DNA from: Nocardiopsis coralli
GTDB taxonomy: Bacteria > Actinomycetota > Actinomycetes > Streptosporangiales > Streptosporangiaceae
Assembly (NCBI RefSeq): GCF_014892575.1
Contig: NZ_JADBGI010000009.1
Span: 1-64,000 of the forward strand
Length of the DNA: 64,000 nucleotides
Direction: 5' to 3'
Both the position numbers and the translations under genes were made by a program. Under the pieces are notes generated by a model. It did no database searches and was not told the DNA's origin. It worked only from the letters and a program-made list of their open reading frames with translations. Shown piece after piece: positions 34,389-42,484 of this stretch; position 1 is the first letter of the stretch; each line of letters opens with the position of its first letter.

Positions 34389-35060
34389 TCAGGCCGACGA
34401 GCCGCCCCACAGGTGCGGCAGAACGGCCCGCTCCACACGTTCAGCGGCCGCGACGACCGCGCCGCCGACCTGAGCGCCGATGCTCTCTGCGTGCACGCGC
34501 GCCAGCGGGGCCGAGACACACACCGCCGCCACGGTCTCCCCCTGCACCACCACCGGTGCACTCACCGAACCCAGGCCCGGGGTCCGCTCGGAGATGCTCT
34601 CCGCCCAAGTGCGGCCCCCGTCGGCCCTTTCCGGCGGGCCGCACGCTCCGCTCAGGACCCGAGCCGCCGAACCCAGATCGGTCAGCGGCAGGAGGGTCCC
34701 CGCCGGGAGCGCGGCGCGCAGTTCTGCGTGGGACTCCACGCTGAGCAGGCACAGCCGGTGGTCGCCGCGGCGCACCCAGAGCTGGGCGCTCTCGTCCGTC
34801 TGCGCACGCAGCTCCTCGAGCACCGGGGCGGCGGCCGAGGCGATGCCCGACGACAGCAGCCGCTGCCCCGGGTGGTGGAGCCCGCGGGCGTCACGCCGCA
34901 GCAGGCCGTGCGAGACCATCGCCGCCACCAGGCGGTGGGTGGTGGGTACCGACAGACCCAGGTGCCGAGCGAGCGCGCTCGCCCCCATCGGGGTGTGTTC
35001 GACGGTGTCGAGGATGGTCATGACCCGGTCGAGCACACCCACCCCGGTCACGTGAGCCAC
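34389..35060 (-). CDS. IclR-family regulator of the hydroxy-acid cluster
   Basis: Regulator of 223 residues with an N-terminal winged helix (ASALARHLGLSVPTTHRLVAAM) and a somewhat short, divergent IclR ligand domain ending in LPHLWGG. The GTG start was chosen because GGGAGAGG sits nine bases upstream; a GTG nine bases earlier is too close to it. It lies 71 bases after the 2-hydroxycarboxylate transporter gene on the same strand and probably controls both this unit and the divergent CoA-transferase unit. Confidence 0.83.
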   Translation of the reverse strand: MAHVTGVGVLDRVMTILDTVEHTPMGASALARHLGLSVPTTHRLVAAMVSHGLLRRDARGLHHPGQRLLSSGIASAAAPVLEELRAQTDESAQLWVRRGDHRLCLLSVESHAELRAALPAGTLLPLTDLGSAARVLSGACGPPERADGGRTWAESISERTPGLGSVSAPVVVQGETVAAVCVSAPLARVHAESIGAQVGGAVVAAAERVERAVLPHLWGGSSA

Positions 35061-35131
35061 AGCTGCCACCCTCTCCCGGTCTGATGATCCGGCGGTCGGT
35101 CCGTTCGGCGCTCCCACGCGGGTCCGTCCGC

Positions 35132-36514
35132 TCAGGGCGGCGTGGCCGCCGGCATCACGGACACCAGAAGTGAGATCACCAGCAGCGTGAACATACCTCC
35201 GATACGGGTGCTCAGCTGAGCGAAGGGCATGAGGTGCATGCGTTCGGCCGCGCTGAGCACGGCCACGTCTCCGCTCCCGCCGCTGTCGGCCATGGCCAGG
35301 CCCGGCGTGATGGAGGCCTCCACGAAGTTCATCCGCACCAGCCACCCGACGGCGCCCGCGGTGAGTGCGGACAGCAGCACCGCGCTGAGGATGAGCAGTG
35401 CCAGCCTGGGGTCCTTGACCGCGGCCAGCACCTCGCCGATGTCCACGTAGGCGAAACTGACCCCGACCAGCAGCCCGGGCAGCCAGACCGAGGCCACGAA
35501 GTCGCTCCACGACGACGAGGCCTCCTCCAGGTGCTGCGGGAGGAGGCCGAAGATCTTGATCACCGCGGCGAGCACGATCGTCCAGGCGTAGGCGTGCACG
35601 ACCGGCAGCAGTCCGCTCAGAGCGCTGCCCGCCGTGAACAGCACGCAGGCGATGAGCAGGCCCTGGGCGAAGGCCGTGAACGTCCCCTCGGTCGTCGCGC
35701 GCGGGATCGGCAGCCGCTCGTTCTCCTTGAACCTGAGCAGCTGCCCGCGTCCGTCGAAACCGACGAAGAGCTGGCGGCGCTTGCCCAGGCCGTTGTAGAA
35801 CCCGGCGATGAGGATGCACAGTGCGTTGGCCAGGAGCACGGCCGACATCAGCGTCGGCATGTAGTCGCCCGAGCCGCCGCCGAACTCCGAGGCGTACATC
35901 TCCGACATGGGGATCGCCCCGAGCCCGAGACCGCCGCCCATGGTCGGTCCTGCGACGTAGAACACGGCCTCCCGGAACCCGAACCCGACGGCCTGTCCGA
36001 TCGCCCCGGTCACCACGAGGGTTGCGGAGATGCACGCGACCAGGGGGAGCACGAAACGCGGCCCGGCCTTCAACAGCACCGTGCGGGGCATGCCCAGGAT
36101 GCTCCCGGAGATGACCGCTACCACGAAGAAGTCGAGGAAACCGACCCCGTCGACGAAGTCGGTGATCAGCGCCGTCAGGGGTTCCGGGACCACTCCGGTG
36201 AAGCCCAGCACCGCCGGCGCGAACAAGCACAGGATCGTGGCCAGGCCGAAGTCGCGCACGACGGGCACCAGGCCGCCCACCCAGGTGAGCAGGCCGCCGA
36301 CGAGCATCGTGACGGCGAAACCGGTGATCAGCAGGTCGGGGAGGCGTTCGGTCGCGGCCGCGGCGGCGACGATCGCCGAGGCCGCGAGGAAGTAGCCGAC
36401 GGGCAGCCCGGCGATGGTCGTAGACCGGCGGGGCGGGCGTGGACCGGCGCCCGGACCCGGGCGTGGTTCACCTGAGGGGGCGTTCGGGTCGTGGTCTGAC
36501 TTCGAGGTAACCAT
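35132..36514 (-). CDS. 2-hydroxycarboxylate transporter (CitS/MleP family)
   Basis: Membrane protein of 460 residues of the 2-HCT family, which moves citrate, malate or lactate-like 2-hydroxy acids by Na+ or H+ symport or exchange. Diagnostic segments are GPTMGGGLGLGAIPMSEMY in the first half and ADSGGSGDVAVLSAAERMHLMPFAQLSTRIGG near the end, the two re-entrant GGxG loops of the family. I chose the second ATG, with AAGGACGG ahead of it, rather than one 81 bases earlier. It faces a CoA-transferase and lyase operon. The family is rare in actinomycetes. Confidence 0.9.
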   Translation of the reverse strand: MVTSKSDHDPNAPSGEPRPGPGAGPRPPRRSTTIAGLPVGYFLAASAIVAAAAATERLPDLLITGFAVTMLVGGLLTWVGGLVPVVRDFGLATILCLFAPAVLGFTGVVPEPLTALITDFVDGVGFLDFFVVAVISGSILGMPRTVLLKAGPRFVLPLVACISATLVVTGAIGQAVGFGFREAVFYVAGPTMGGGLGLGAIPMSEMYASEFGGGSGDYMPTLMSAVLLANALCILIAGFYNGLGKRRQLFVGFDGRGQLLRFKENERLPIPRATTEGTFTAFAQGLLIACVLFTAGSALSGLLPVVHAYAWTIVLAAVIKIFGLLPQHLEEASSSWSDFVASVWLPGLLVGVSFAYVDIGEVLAAVKDPRLALLILSAVLLSALTAGAVGWLVRMNFVEASITPGLAMADSGGSGDVAVLSAAERMHLMPFAQLSTRIGGMFTLLVISLLVSVMPAATPP

Positions 36515-36594
36515 GGCCGTCCTTGGAAGGGGGTGGGTGCGAACGCGTCGAAGCCGTCGGGGGCTGGGGCGGCCGGTGCACTCCGGGCCGGTCA

Positions 36595-36609
36595 TTTCAA
36601 ATATTGAGA
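36595..36609. promoter_or_regulatory. Operator-like site 1 (upstream of the 2-HCT gene)
   Basis: TTTCAAATATTGAGA is an imperfect dyad (TTTCAA/TTGAGA) in a markedly AT-rich patch about 80 bases before the transporter start. It matches 11 of 15 bases of the stronger dyad at 36800-36814 that precedes the divergent CoA-transferase gene, which suggests one regulator binds both. Confidence 0.5.
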
Positions 36610-36736
36610 ATTAATGCTTGATTAACGAGAAAGTAATGCTGCGTGATCCTAGAGCGCCCCTGGGTGCTGCGCAAGAGGTGGTGCGGGGATCGATTCGGTC
36701 CCGACCGGGTGGGTCGGTTCGGGCGTCGTGCACCCC

Positions 36737-36815
36737 TTGTTGCGACGCCGGGTGCGACCTACGATCCGGCGTACATCTTCTCGCAAAATGATCATGTGCT
36801 CTCAAAATATGAGAG
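36737..36815 (+). promoter_or_regulatory. CoA-transferase promoter and operator-like site 2
   Basis: TTGTTG (36737-36742) and TACGAT (36760-36765) are 17 bp apart, giving a start near 36772. About 27 bases downstream lies the dyad CTCTCA-AAATA-TGAGAG (36799-36815), placed where a repressor would block elongation. The neighbouring IclR protein is the best candidate. The rest of the gap 36515-36846 shows no gene. Confidence 0.6.
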
Positions 36816-36846
36816 TCATGGGTGTGCACCGAAGGGACGAACCTGG

Positions 36847-38067
36847 ATGGACACCAACGATCGGGCCCCACTCACCGGGATCCGAGTCCTCGAACTCGGC
36901 AGTTTCGTCGCGGCCCCGTTCGCGACCCGCCTCCTCGCGGACTTCGGGGCGCAGGTCGTCAAGGTCGAACGCCCCGGAACCGGCGACGAGATGCGCGGAT
37001 GGCGGCGTCACCGCGGCGGGACCTCGATGATGTTCCGGACCATCGCACGCAACAAACACACCATCACCCTCGACCTCAGGACCGACGAGGGACGCGAGGT
37101 CGCCCTCGACCTGGCGCGCACCTGCGACGTGGTGGTGGAGAACTTCCGACCCGGCACCCTCGAACGCTGGGGCCTGGGCCCCGACGAACTCAACGGCGCC
37201 AACCCGGACCTCGTGCTGGTCCGCATCTCCGGCTACGGGCAGACCGGCCCCCACAGGGACCGCACCGGGTTCGGCGGCGTCGCCGAGGCGGTCGCCGGCC
37301 TGCGCCAGGTCACCGGCCACCCCGACCGCGAACCGGTGCGCCCCGTCGCCCCCGTCGGGGACACCCTCGCGGGGCTTTACGGCGCCGTGGGGGCCCTGAT
37401 GCTCCTGCTGGCCAGGGAACGCGGCCGCGAGCACCACGGGAGCCGGGTCGTCGACGTCGCGCTGTACGAATCGGTCTTCATGGCCATGGAGTCCTTGGTC
37501 CCCGAGTACGACGCCTACGGGGTCGTCAGACAGCGCACCGCGGGCAACCTGCCCGGCTTCGTGCCCGGCGGCAGCTATCCCACGGGCGACGGGCGCTCGG
37601 TGATGATCGCCGGGAACTCCAGCGGGGTCTTCCGCCGCCTCATGCACCTGGTGGACCGGCCCGACCTGGCCGAGGATCCGGACCTGGCCGACGCCGACCA
37701 CCGCGACCGGCACGAGGAGGAGATCGACCGCGCGGTCGCCGCCTGGGCCGCGCGGCACACCGCCCCGGAAGCCGTCGACCTCCTCAGCGGGGCCGGGGTC
37801 CCCGCCGGCCCCCTCCACGATGCCCGCTCCATCACCGAGGACGAGCACTACCGGGACCGCGGCATGCTGCTGCCCTTCGACGTCGAGGTCGACGGCGCAC
37901 CCGAGCAGGTCCGCTTCCCCGGGGTGGTGCCCGCCCTGCCCGGATCGCCCGGTTCCGTGCGATGGCTCGGCCCGGACCTCGGGGAGCACACCGAGGAGGT
38001 GCTCTCCGGACTGCTGGGATACCCCGACGCACGCATCGAGGAGCTGCGCGGACGGGGGGTGATCTGA
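36847..38067 (+). CDS. Class III (CaiB/BaiF) CoA-transferase
   Basis: Cytosolic CoA-transferase of 406 residues. Family features are GIRVLELGSFVAAPFATRLLADFGAQVVKVE at the N-terminus, VENFRPGTLERWGL, ISGYGQTGP and the catalytic-aspartate region APVGDTLAG. It forms an acyl-CoA from a carboxylate with succinyl-CoA or another donor. The HMG-CoA-lyase-like gene starts one base after its stop, so its product is probably cleaved by that enzyme. The transporter across the promoter would supply the acid. Confidence 0.9.
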   Translation: MDTNDRAPLTGIRVLELGSFVAAPFATRLLADFGAQVVKVERPGTGDEMRGWRRHRGGTSMMFRTIARNKHTITLDLRTDEGREVALDLARTCDVVVENFRPGTLERWGLGPDELNGANPDLVLVRISGYGQTGPHRDRTGFGGVAEAVAGLRQVTGHPDREPVRPVAPVGDTLAGLYGAVGALMLLLARERGREHHGSRVVDVALYESVFMAMESLVPEYDAYGVVRQRTAGNLPGFVPGGSYPTGDGRSVMIAGNSSGVFRRLMHLVDRPDLAEDPDLADADHRDRHEEEIDRAVAAWAARHTAPEAVDLLSGAGVPAGPLHDARSITEDEHYRDRGMLLPFDVEVDGAPEQVRFPGVVPALPGSPGSVRWLGPDLGEHTEEVLSGLLGYPDARIEELRGRGVI

Positions 38068-38068
38068 C

Positions 38069-38935
38069 ATGGCCGCCGCCGTCACCCTCACCGACGTCGT
38101 GCTCAGGGACGGGCTGCAGGACGAACCGGTCGTCGTCCCCGTGCCCGACCGCGTGGCCGTCGCCCGGGCCCTGGCCGAGGCCGGCGTGCCCTGCATCGAG
38201 GCCGCCTCCTTCGTCGACCCCGCCCGAGTGCCCCAGATGGCCGGGGCGGAGGAGCTCGTGGCCGCCCTGCCGACGACGCCCGGCGTCCGCCACAGCGGCA
38301 TCGCCCTCAACGCACGCGGGGCCCGCAGGGCGATCCGATCCGGGTTGCAGGAGGTCACCCTGGTCGTCTCGGCCGGCCAGGGTCACAGCCGCGCCAACGC
38401 CGGCCGCGACACCGCCGCCGCTCTGGCCGGGTTCGAGGGCCTCGCCGCGGCCCACCCCTCCATCACCTTCACCGCCGGGGTGGCCACCGCCTTCGTCTGC
38501 CCCTTCGACGGCCCGGTCCCGCCCGAACGCCTGCAGGGCATCGCCCGTAGCTGTGCCGACCTCGGTGTGGAGCGCATCAACCTGGCCGACACACTGGGCA
38601 CCGCCACCCCCGAACACGTCACGGAGTCCCTCGAGGCGGTCCGCGCCGTGCTGCCCGCCACCGAACTCGCCCTGCACCTGCACGACGCCCACGGCCAGGC
38701 CTTGCGTACCGTCGACCGCGCGCTCGCCCTCGGTGTCACACGCTTCGACAGCGCCCTGGGGGGATACGGCGGTTGTCCCTTCGCGCCCGGCGCACACGGC
38801 AACCTCGCCACCGAGGGCCTCGTCGCCCACCTTCACGCACGCGGCGTGCGGACCGGGATCGACGTCGAACACCTTTCCCGCGCGGCCTCACTGGTCCGGG
38901 AGGTGATCGCCGCCGCACCCGCCTGCCCCCGGTGA
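38069..38935 (+). CDS. Hydroxymethylglutaryl-CoA lyase-family enzyme
   Basis: TIM-barrel lyase of 288 residues. Residues that match HMG-CoA lyase are R13 and D14 (VVLRDGLQDE), the metal ligands H203 and H205 (LHLHDAHG), catalytic C236 (GGCPFAPGA) and N245. The reaction in the family is HMG-CoA to acetyl-CoA plus acetoacetate; relatives cleave other 3-hydroxyacyl-CoAs such as citramalyl-CoA. Context with a CoA-transferase and 2-HCT carrier suggests breakdown of an imported hydroxy-di- or tricarboxylate instead of leucine. Confidence 0.88.
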   Translation: MAAAVTLTDVVLRDGLQDEPVVVPVPDRVAVARALAEAGVPCIEAASFVDPARVPQMAGAEELVAALPTTPGVRHSGIALNARGARRAIRSGLQEVTLVVSAGQGHSRANAGRDTAAALAGFEGLAAAHPSITFTAGVATAFVCPFDGPVPPERLQGIARSCADLGVERINLADTLGTATPEHVTESLEAVRAVLPATELALHLHDAHGQALRTVDRALALGVTRFDSALGGYGGCPFAPGAHGNLATEGLVAHLHARGVRTGIDVEHLSRAASLVREVIAAAPACPR

Positions 38936-38938
38936 GCG

Positions 38939-38961
38939 GGGCCCGCACGGCCGCCGGGCCC
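38939..38961 (+). terminator. Short GC hairpin after the lyase gene
   Basis: Arms GGGCCCG (38939-38945) and CGGGCCC (38955-38961) with a nine-base loop follow the stop codon directly. No T-run follows, so function as terminator is moderately likely. Confidence 0.5.
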
Positions 38962-39101
38962 GGTGTGTGCAAGACCATGCCGGGCCCGCGGCGCCGTCGC
39001 CACTGGTCACGCACGTGCGTGTACGCGTGCCCGTGCACGCGGTCCCCGACAGTGACGAGAGTCCCTGGAAAAACAGTGCCCGTCCCATAGGGTCTCGGAG
39101 G

Positions 39102-39728
39102 GTGAGGACCAAACATCGCCGACCACCCCGCGGCGTCCGCCGCCAGCAGATGATCGACGCCGCCGTCTCCGTCTTCTCCCGGGGCGACTACCACAACGTC
39201 CGCGTGGACGAGATCGCCCGGGCGGCCGGGACCTCCAAACCGACCGTCTACCACCACCTGGGTTCCAAGGAAGGCATCTTCACCGCCTGCGTGCGTCGCG
39301 AGGCCGAACGCCTCATCGAGCACCTGCGTGCCGCCGTGCACGACCCCCGTGCCCCCGGCGGTGAGGACCCGCTCCACCGCGGCATGCTCGCCTTCTTCAC
39401 CTTCGTCACCCACAACCGCGACAGCTGGACGGTGCTCTACCGCCGCGCCGCGGGCCAGGGCGAGCCCTTCGCCGGCGAGATCGCCCGCACCCGGGACCGG
39501 GTCACCGCGGAGGTCGCCGACCTCATCTCCACCTGCACCGCCGCGTCGGCCCCCGCCCGGCGCGAGGCCGAACTCCTGGCACGCGTGGCCGTCAGCACCG
39601 CCGACGCCTTCGCGGACTGGCTCCTGGACCATCCCGAGGAGACCCCGCACACCATGGCCGGCCACGTCACCGCGCTGACCTGGTCGAGCCTGGCCCCGGT
39701 CCCGGCCGGTGAGCCCGCGGCGCCCTGA
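39102..39728 (+). CDS. TetR-family regulator
   Basis: Protein of 208 residues with an N-terminal TetR helix-turn-helix (VRVDEIARAAGTSKPTVYHHLGSKEGIF) and a helical ligand domain. The start is uncertain: the GTG has GGAGG almost touching it, and a -10-like CATAGG lies about 12 bases before, so a leaderless transcript is possible. No operon partner follows on the same strand within 150 bases. It could be the regulator that recognises the dyad before the alcohol dehydrogenase, but this is speculation. Confidence 0.78.
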   Translation: MRTKHRRPPRGVRRQQMIDAAVSVFSRGDYHNVRVDEIARAAGTSKPTVYHHLGSKEGIFTACVRREAERLIEHLRAAVHDPRAPGGEDPLHRGMLAFFTFVTHNRDSWTVLYRRAAGQGEPFAGEIARTRDRVTAEVADLISTCTAASAPARREAELLARVAVSTADAFADWLLDHPEETPHTMAGHVTALTWSSLAPVPAGEPAAP

Positions 39729-39882
39729 AGCCGCCCAGGCCCGTTCGTCCCCCACGCGAACGAATCGTGCGCAGTTCGTCCGATTCGCTTCCGAAACACG
39801 GGTCCGTGCCGGTTCGGTCGCCCGCCGCGGCCACGACGTACGACACTGGTGTATCCACAGCGAAGGTGAGGTCAGGGGACCC

Positions 39883-41190
39883 ATGTCTATACCCTCCTTG
39901 GACACGGCTCTGCCGGCGGGTGTCGACGCCCGCGAACACGCACGGCTCCTGCGCCGTGTGCACGACGCGGCCCTGAGCGGACGGCCCACCCCGGCCTCGC
40001 TGCGGCCGGTCGTGGAGGACTCCTGGGCCCGCGTGCGCCGCCTGGGCATCGACCCCGACAGCGGTCCGCCCCCGCGCACCGCACGCCTGGACGAGCTCCA
40101 CCGCGACCGCACCGCCTCACCCATCGCCGAGGTCCTGCCGCTGATCCGCCGGGCCCTGGTGCCGGTCGCCGACCAGGCCGACCACATCATGCTCGTGACC
40201 GACGCCGCCGGGCAGATCCTGTGGCGCGACGGCTCCCACCGGGTGCGGTCGGTGGGCGACCGCGTCGGGCTCGTCGAGGGTGCCTTCTGGAACGAGGCCA
40301 GCACCGGCACCAACGCCATCGGCACCGCCCTGGCCGTGGGCAGGCCGGTGCAGATCTACTCGGCCGAGCACTACGTCCGCAATCTGCACACCCTCACCTG
40401 CGCGTGCGCCCCCGTGCACGACCCCCGGGACGGACGCCTGCTCGGCGCCGTCGACGTCACCGGCCCCGTCTCGACCGTGCACCCCTCCACCCTCGCCCTG
40501 GTCCACACCGTCGCCCGCCTGGCCGAGGCCCACCTGCAGAGCATCCACCACACCCACCTGGAACGCCTGCGCTCGGTGGCCGCACCCCTGCGCGCCGGCC
40601 TCAACGAACCCGCCCTGGTCGTGGACGAGTCCGGCTGGACCGCCGCGGCCGTGCACATGGAACCGGTCCGCCGGATCCTGCTGCCCCGCCACCGCGGCGG
40701 CACCGGGGCCTGGCTTCCCTCCCTGGGGGAGTGCTCCCTGGAGCCGCTGCCCGGCGGGTGGCTGGTGCGTCCCAGACCCAGCGGGGAGCGCACGCCCACC
40801 TCCGTCACCGTGGACCTCTCGGGCCCCGAACCCTCGGTCTCGGTGGCAGGCGACAGCGGCGAATGGACCCACCGGCCCTCCCCGCGCCACGCCGAGATGC
40901 TGTTGCTGCTGGCCGTGCACCGCGGCGGACGCACGGCCCGTCAGCTCTCCCAGGACCTCTTCGGTTCGCCCGACCATGTGGTCACCGTGCGCGCCGAGCT
41001 CTCGCGCGTGCGCCGCCAGCTCGGCGGCATCATCGAGAGCCGCCCCTACCGGTTCAGCGACGCGGTGCGCGTGCGAGTGCACGCGCCCGGCACACCGGAG
41101 GGGCTGCTGCCCGGTTCGACGGCGCCCGCGGTGCTCGACATGCGGGAGGGCCGTGCCGAGACGCCCGCCGGAATGACAACGGGCTACTGA
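39883..41190 (+). CDS. GAF-domain transcriptional regulator
   Basis: Protein of 435 residues. Residues 15-60 are helical (SLRPVVEDSWARVRRLGID), followed by a GAF sensor domain (about 90-220) with the characteristic NEASTGTNAIGTALAVGRPV. This resembles the N-terminal part of AcoR-like activators, but the AAA+ sigma-54 module is missing. Instead residues 320-400 hold a winged-helix-like region (AEMLLLLAVHRGGRTARQLSQDLFG). In other actinomycetes such proteins lie beside aldehyde dehydrogenase genes; here none is adjacent. ATG is preceded by AGGGGA. Confidence 0.8.
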   Translation: MSIPSLDTALPAGVDAREHARLLRRVHDAALSGRPTPASLRPVVEDSWARVRRLGIDPDSGPPPRTARLDELHRDRTASPIAEVLPLIRRALVPVADQADHIMLVTDAAGQILWRDGSHRVRSVGDRVGLVEGAFWNEASTGTNAIGTALAVGRPVQIYSAEHYVRNLHTLTCACAPVHDPRDGRLLGAVDVTGPVSTVHPSTLALVHTVARLAEAHLQSIHHTHLERLRSVAAPLRAGLNEPALVVDESGWTAAAVHMEPVRRILLPRHRGGTGAWLPSLGECSLEPLPGGWLVRPRPSGERTPTSVTVDLSGPEPSVSVAGDSGEWTHRPSPRHAEMLLLLAVHRGGRTARQLSQDLFGSPDHVVTVRAELSRVRRQLGGIIESRPYRFSDAVRVRVHAPGTPEGLLPGSTAPAVLDMREGRAETPAGMTTGY

Positions 41191-41400
41191 CCGGCAACCC
41201 GCTGCAACCGTTGCTGTGGGCGTGCAGGTGCGTTGGACTGTGGGTGCGCGGCCCGGGCGGGGCCGGATTCCGAGCCGGTCCCGTCGACGGGACGGGTGCG
41301 TGCCCGACCGGACCATGAGGGGGGTCCGTGGGAGGGACGAAGCGCCGCGCACCCGTGCACGCGGTGCCCCCGGGGTCGACCCGGTGCGTCCCGCGCGCGG

Positions 41401-41431
41401 GGGAGCCCGGAGGCCAGGCCTCCGGGCTCCC
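41401..41431. terminator. Very strong bidirectional hairpin
   Basis: GGGAGCCCGGAGGCC (41401-41415) is followed after one base by its exact complement (41417-41431). It lies between the convergent GAF regulator and lipoprotein genes and can serve both. The remainder of 41191-41462 has no recognisable gene. Confidence 0.85.
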
Positions 41432-41462
41432 GATGTCCGTGCCGTGGCGGCGGGCGCGGCCG

Positions 41463-42095
41463 TCAGGTCTCCGCTTCCTCGTCCTGAGCCTCGTCCTCGG
41501 TCTCACCCTCGTCCTGCGCCTCGGCCTCGGGCGCGCACTGCAGGCAGTCCATGGTGAAGACCTCCTCCTCGCCCACGCGGCCGGTGAACTCCCCGGGCAG
41601 GGCGTCGTCGCCCTCGTCCCGTGCGGCCAGCGCCTGGCGCGGCAGCATCGCCTCGAAGGAGGCCTCGTCACCGTCCTCGGTGTCGCCGGTGCAGACCACC
41701 ATGAGGTAACCCTCCGCCTCTTCGTCGGCCTCCTGGTCGGGGGCCGCGGTGAAGGTCGGACCCAGATCGGGCGCGGCGGTGAAGGTCGGAGCCGCCACGC
41801 CGGGGCCCTCGGCGCGCGCCTCGGTACCTTCCTCCTCCTCGGGCGCATCGGAGGGGGAAGGTGCACCCGGCGCCTGGGTCGAGCACACCAGCCCCTCGGG
41901 CAGGGGATGGCCGTTGCGGGCGAAGGCGCGTTCGGCGGCGGGACGCAGGGCCGTGGCGGACAGGTTCCCGGCGGCCTTCTCCAGTTCGGCCATCGCCTCG
42001 TCGGCCTCGTCCTGGCCGTTCGAGCACGAGACCAGGGCACCACACAGCAGGGTCGCGGCCAGCGGTGCCGTGACGGCGGTCGAGCGCACTCCCAT
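41463..42095 (-). CDS. Acidic lipoprotein of unknown function
   Basis: Secreted lipoprotein of 210 residues with a signal peptide ending in LVSC (Cys at 24) and a strong GGGAGGAA site before the ATG. The mature part has a helical stretch (DEAMAELEKAAGNLSATALRP), two cysteine pairs and a long Glu/Asp-rich C-terminus. A seven-residue unit FTAAPD occurs twice in tandem near residues 110-125. I do not recognise the family. Its neighbours (GAF regulator, aminotransferase) give no hint. Confidence 0.7.
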   Translation of the reverse strand: MGVRSTAVTAPLAATLLCGALVSCSNGQDEADEAMAELEKAAGNLSATALRPAAERAFARNGHPLPEGLVCSTQAPGAPSPSDAPEEEEGTEARAEGPGVAAPTFTAAPDLGPTFTAAPDQEADEEAEGYLMVVCTGDTEDGDEASFEAMLPRQALAARDEGDDALPGEFTGRVGEEEVFTMDCLQCAPEAEAQDEGETEDEAQDEEAET

Positions 42096-42484
42096 GACGT
42101 TCCTCCCGGGTGATCGCTGTGGGGCGCTGCCCGGCGGGCACGCGCACCCTCGGGGCCCAATCTCGCCGATCAGCGCATTGCGCAATATGTCCGACTCGGG
42201 GGAAAAGGGTGAAAAGTGGCTCATGTTCTGGTCATGCCGTATGGGAACGCGGGGGCACGGGTAGACCAGCCGATGCCCTAGACTCGATCGCATTTACCGG
42301 ACCGTGTTTTCCACGCACGGCCCATACCTGCAAGCACACCGTTCACCCCGTGCCCACCACCCACACGGGCACCGGGTGAACCACGGCCCCGCGGCGGGCG
42401 TCTCACCGGGTGTCAACGCCGACCCCGGCCAGTCGGCCCCAACCGCGACGGCCCCACAGACCGTCCTTCCTTCGGAGGTGGATC
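42096..42484. other. Divergent intergenic region
   Basis: This 389-base gap lies between the divergent lipoprotein and aminotransferase genes and must hold both promoters. TAGACT at about 42282 is a possible -10 for the aminotransferase, without a clear -35. A palindrome-like CATGACCAGAACATGAG stretch near 42220 on the minus strand lies before the lipoprotein. I see no gene, RNA element or strong hairpin. Confidence 0.4.
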
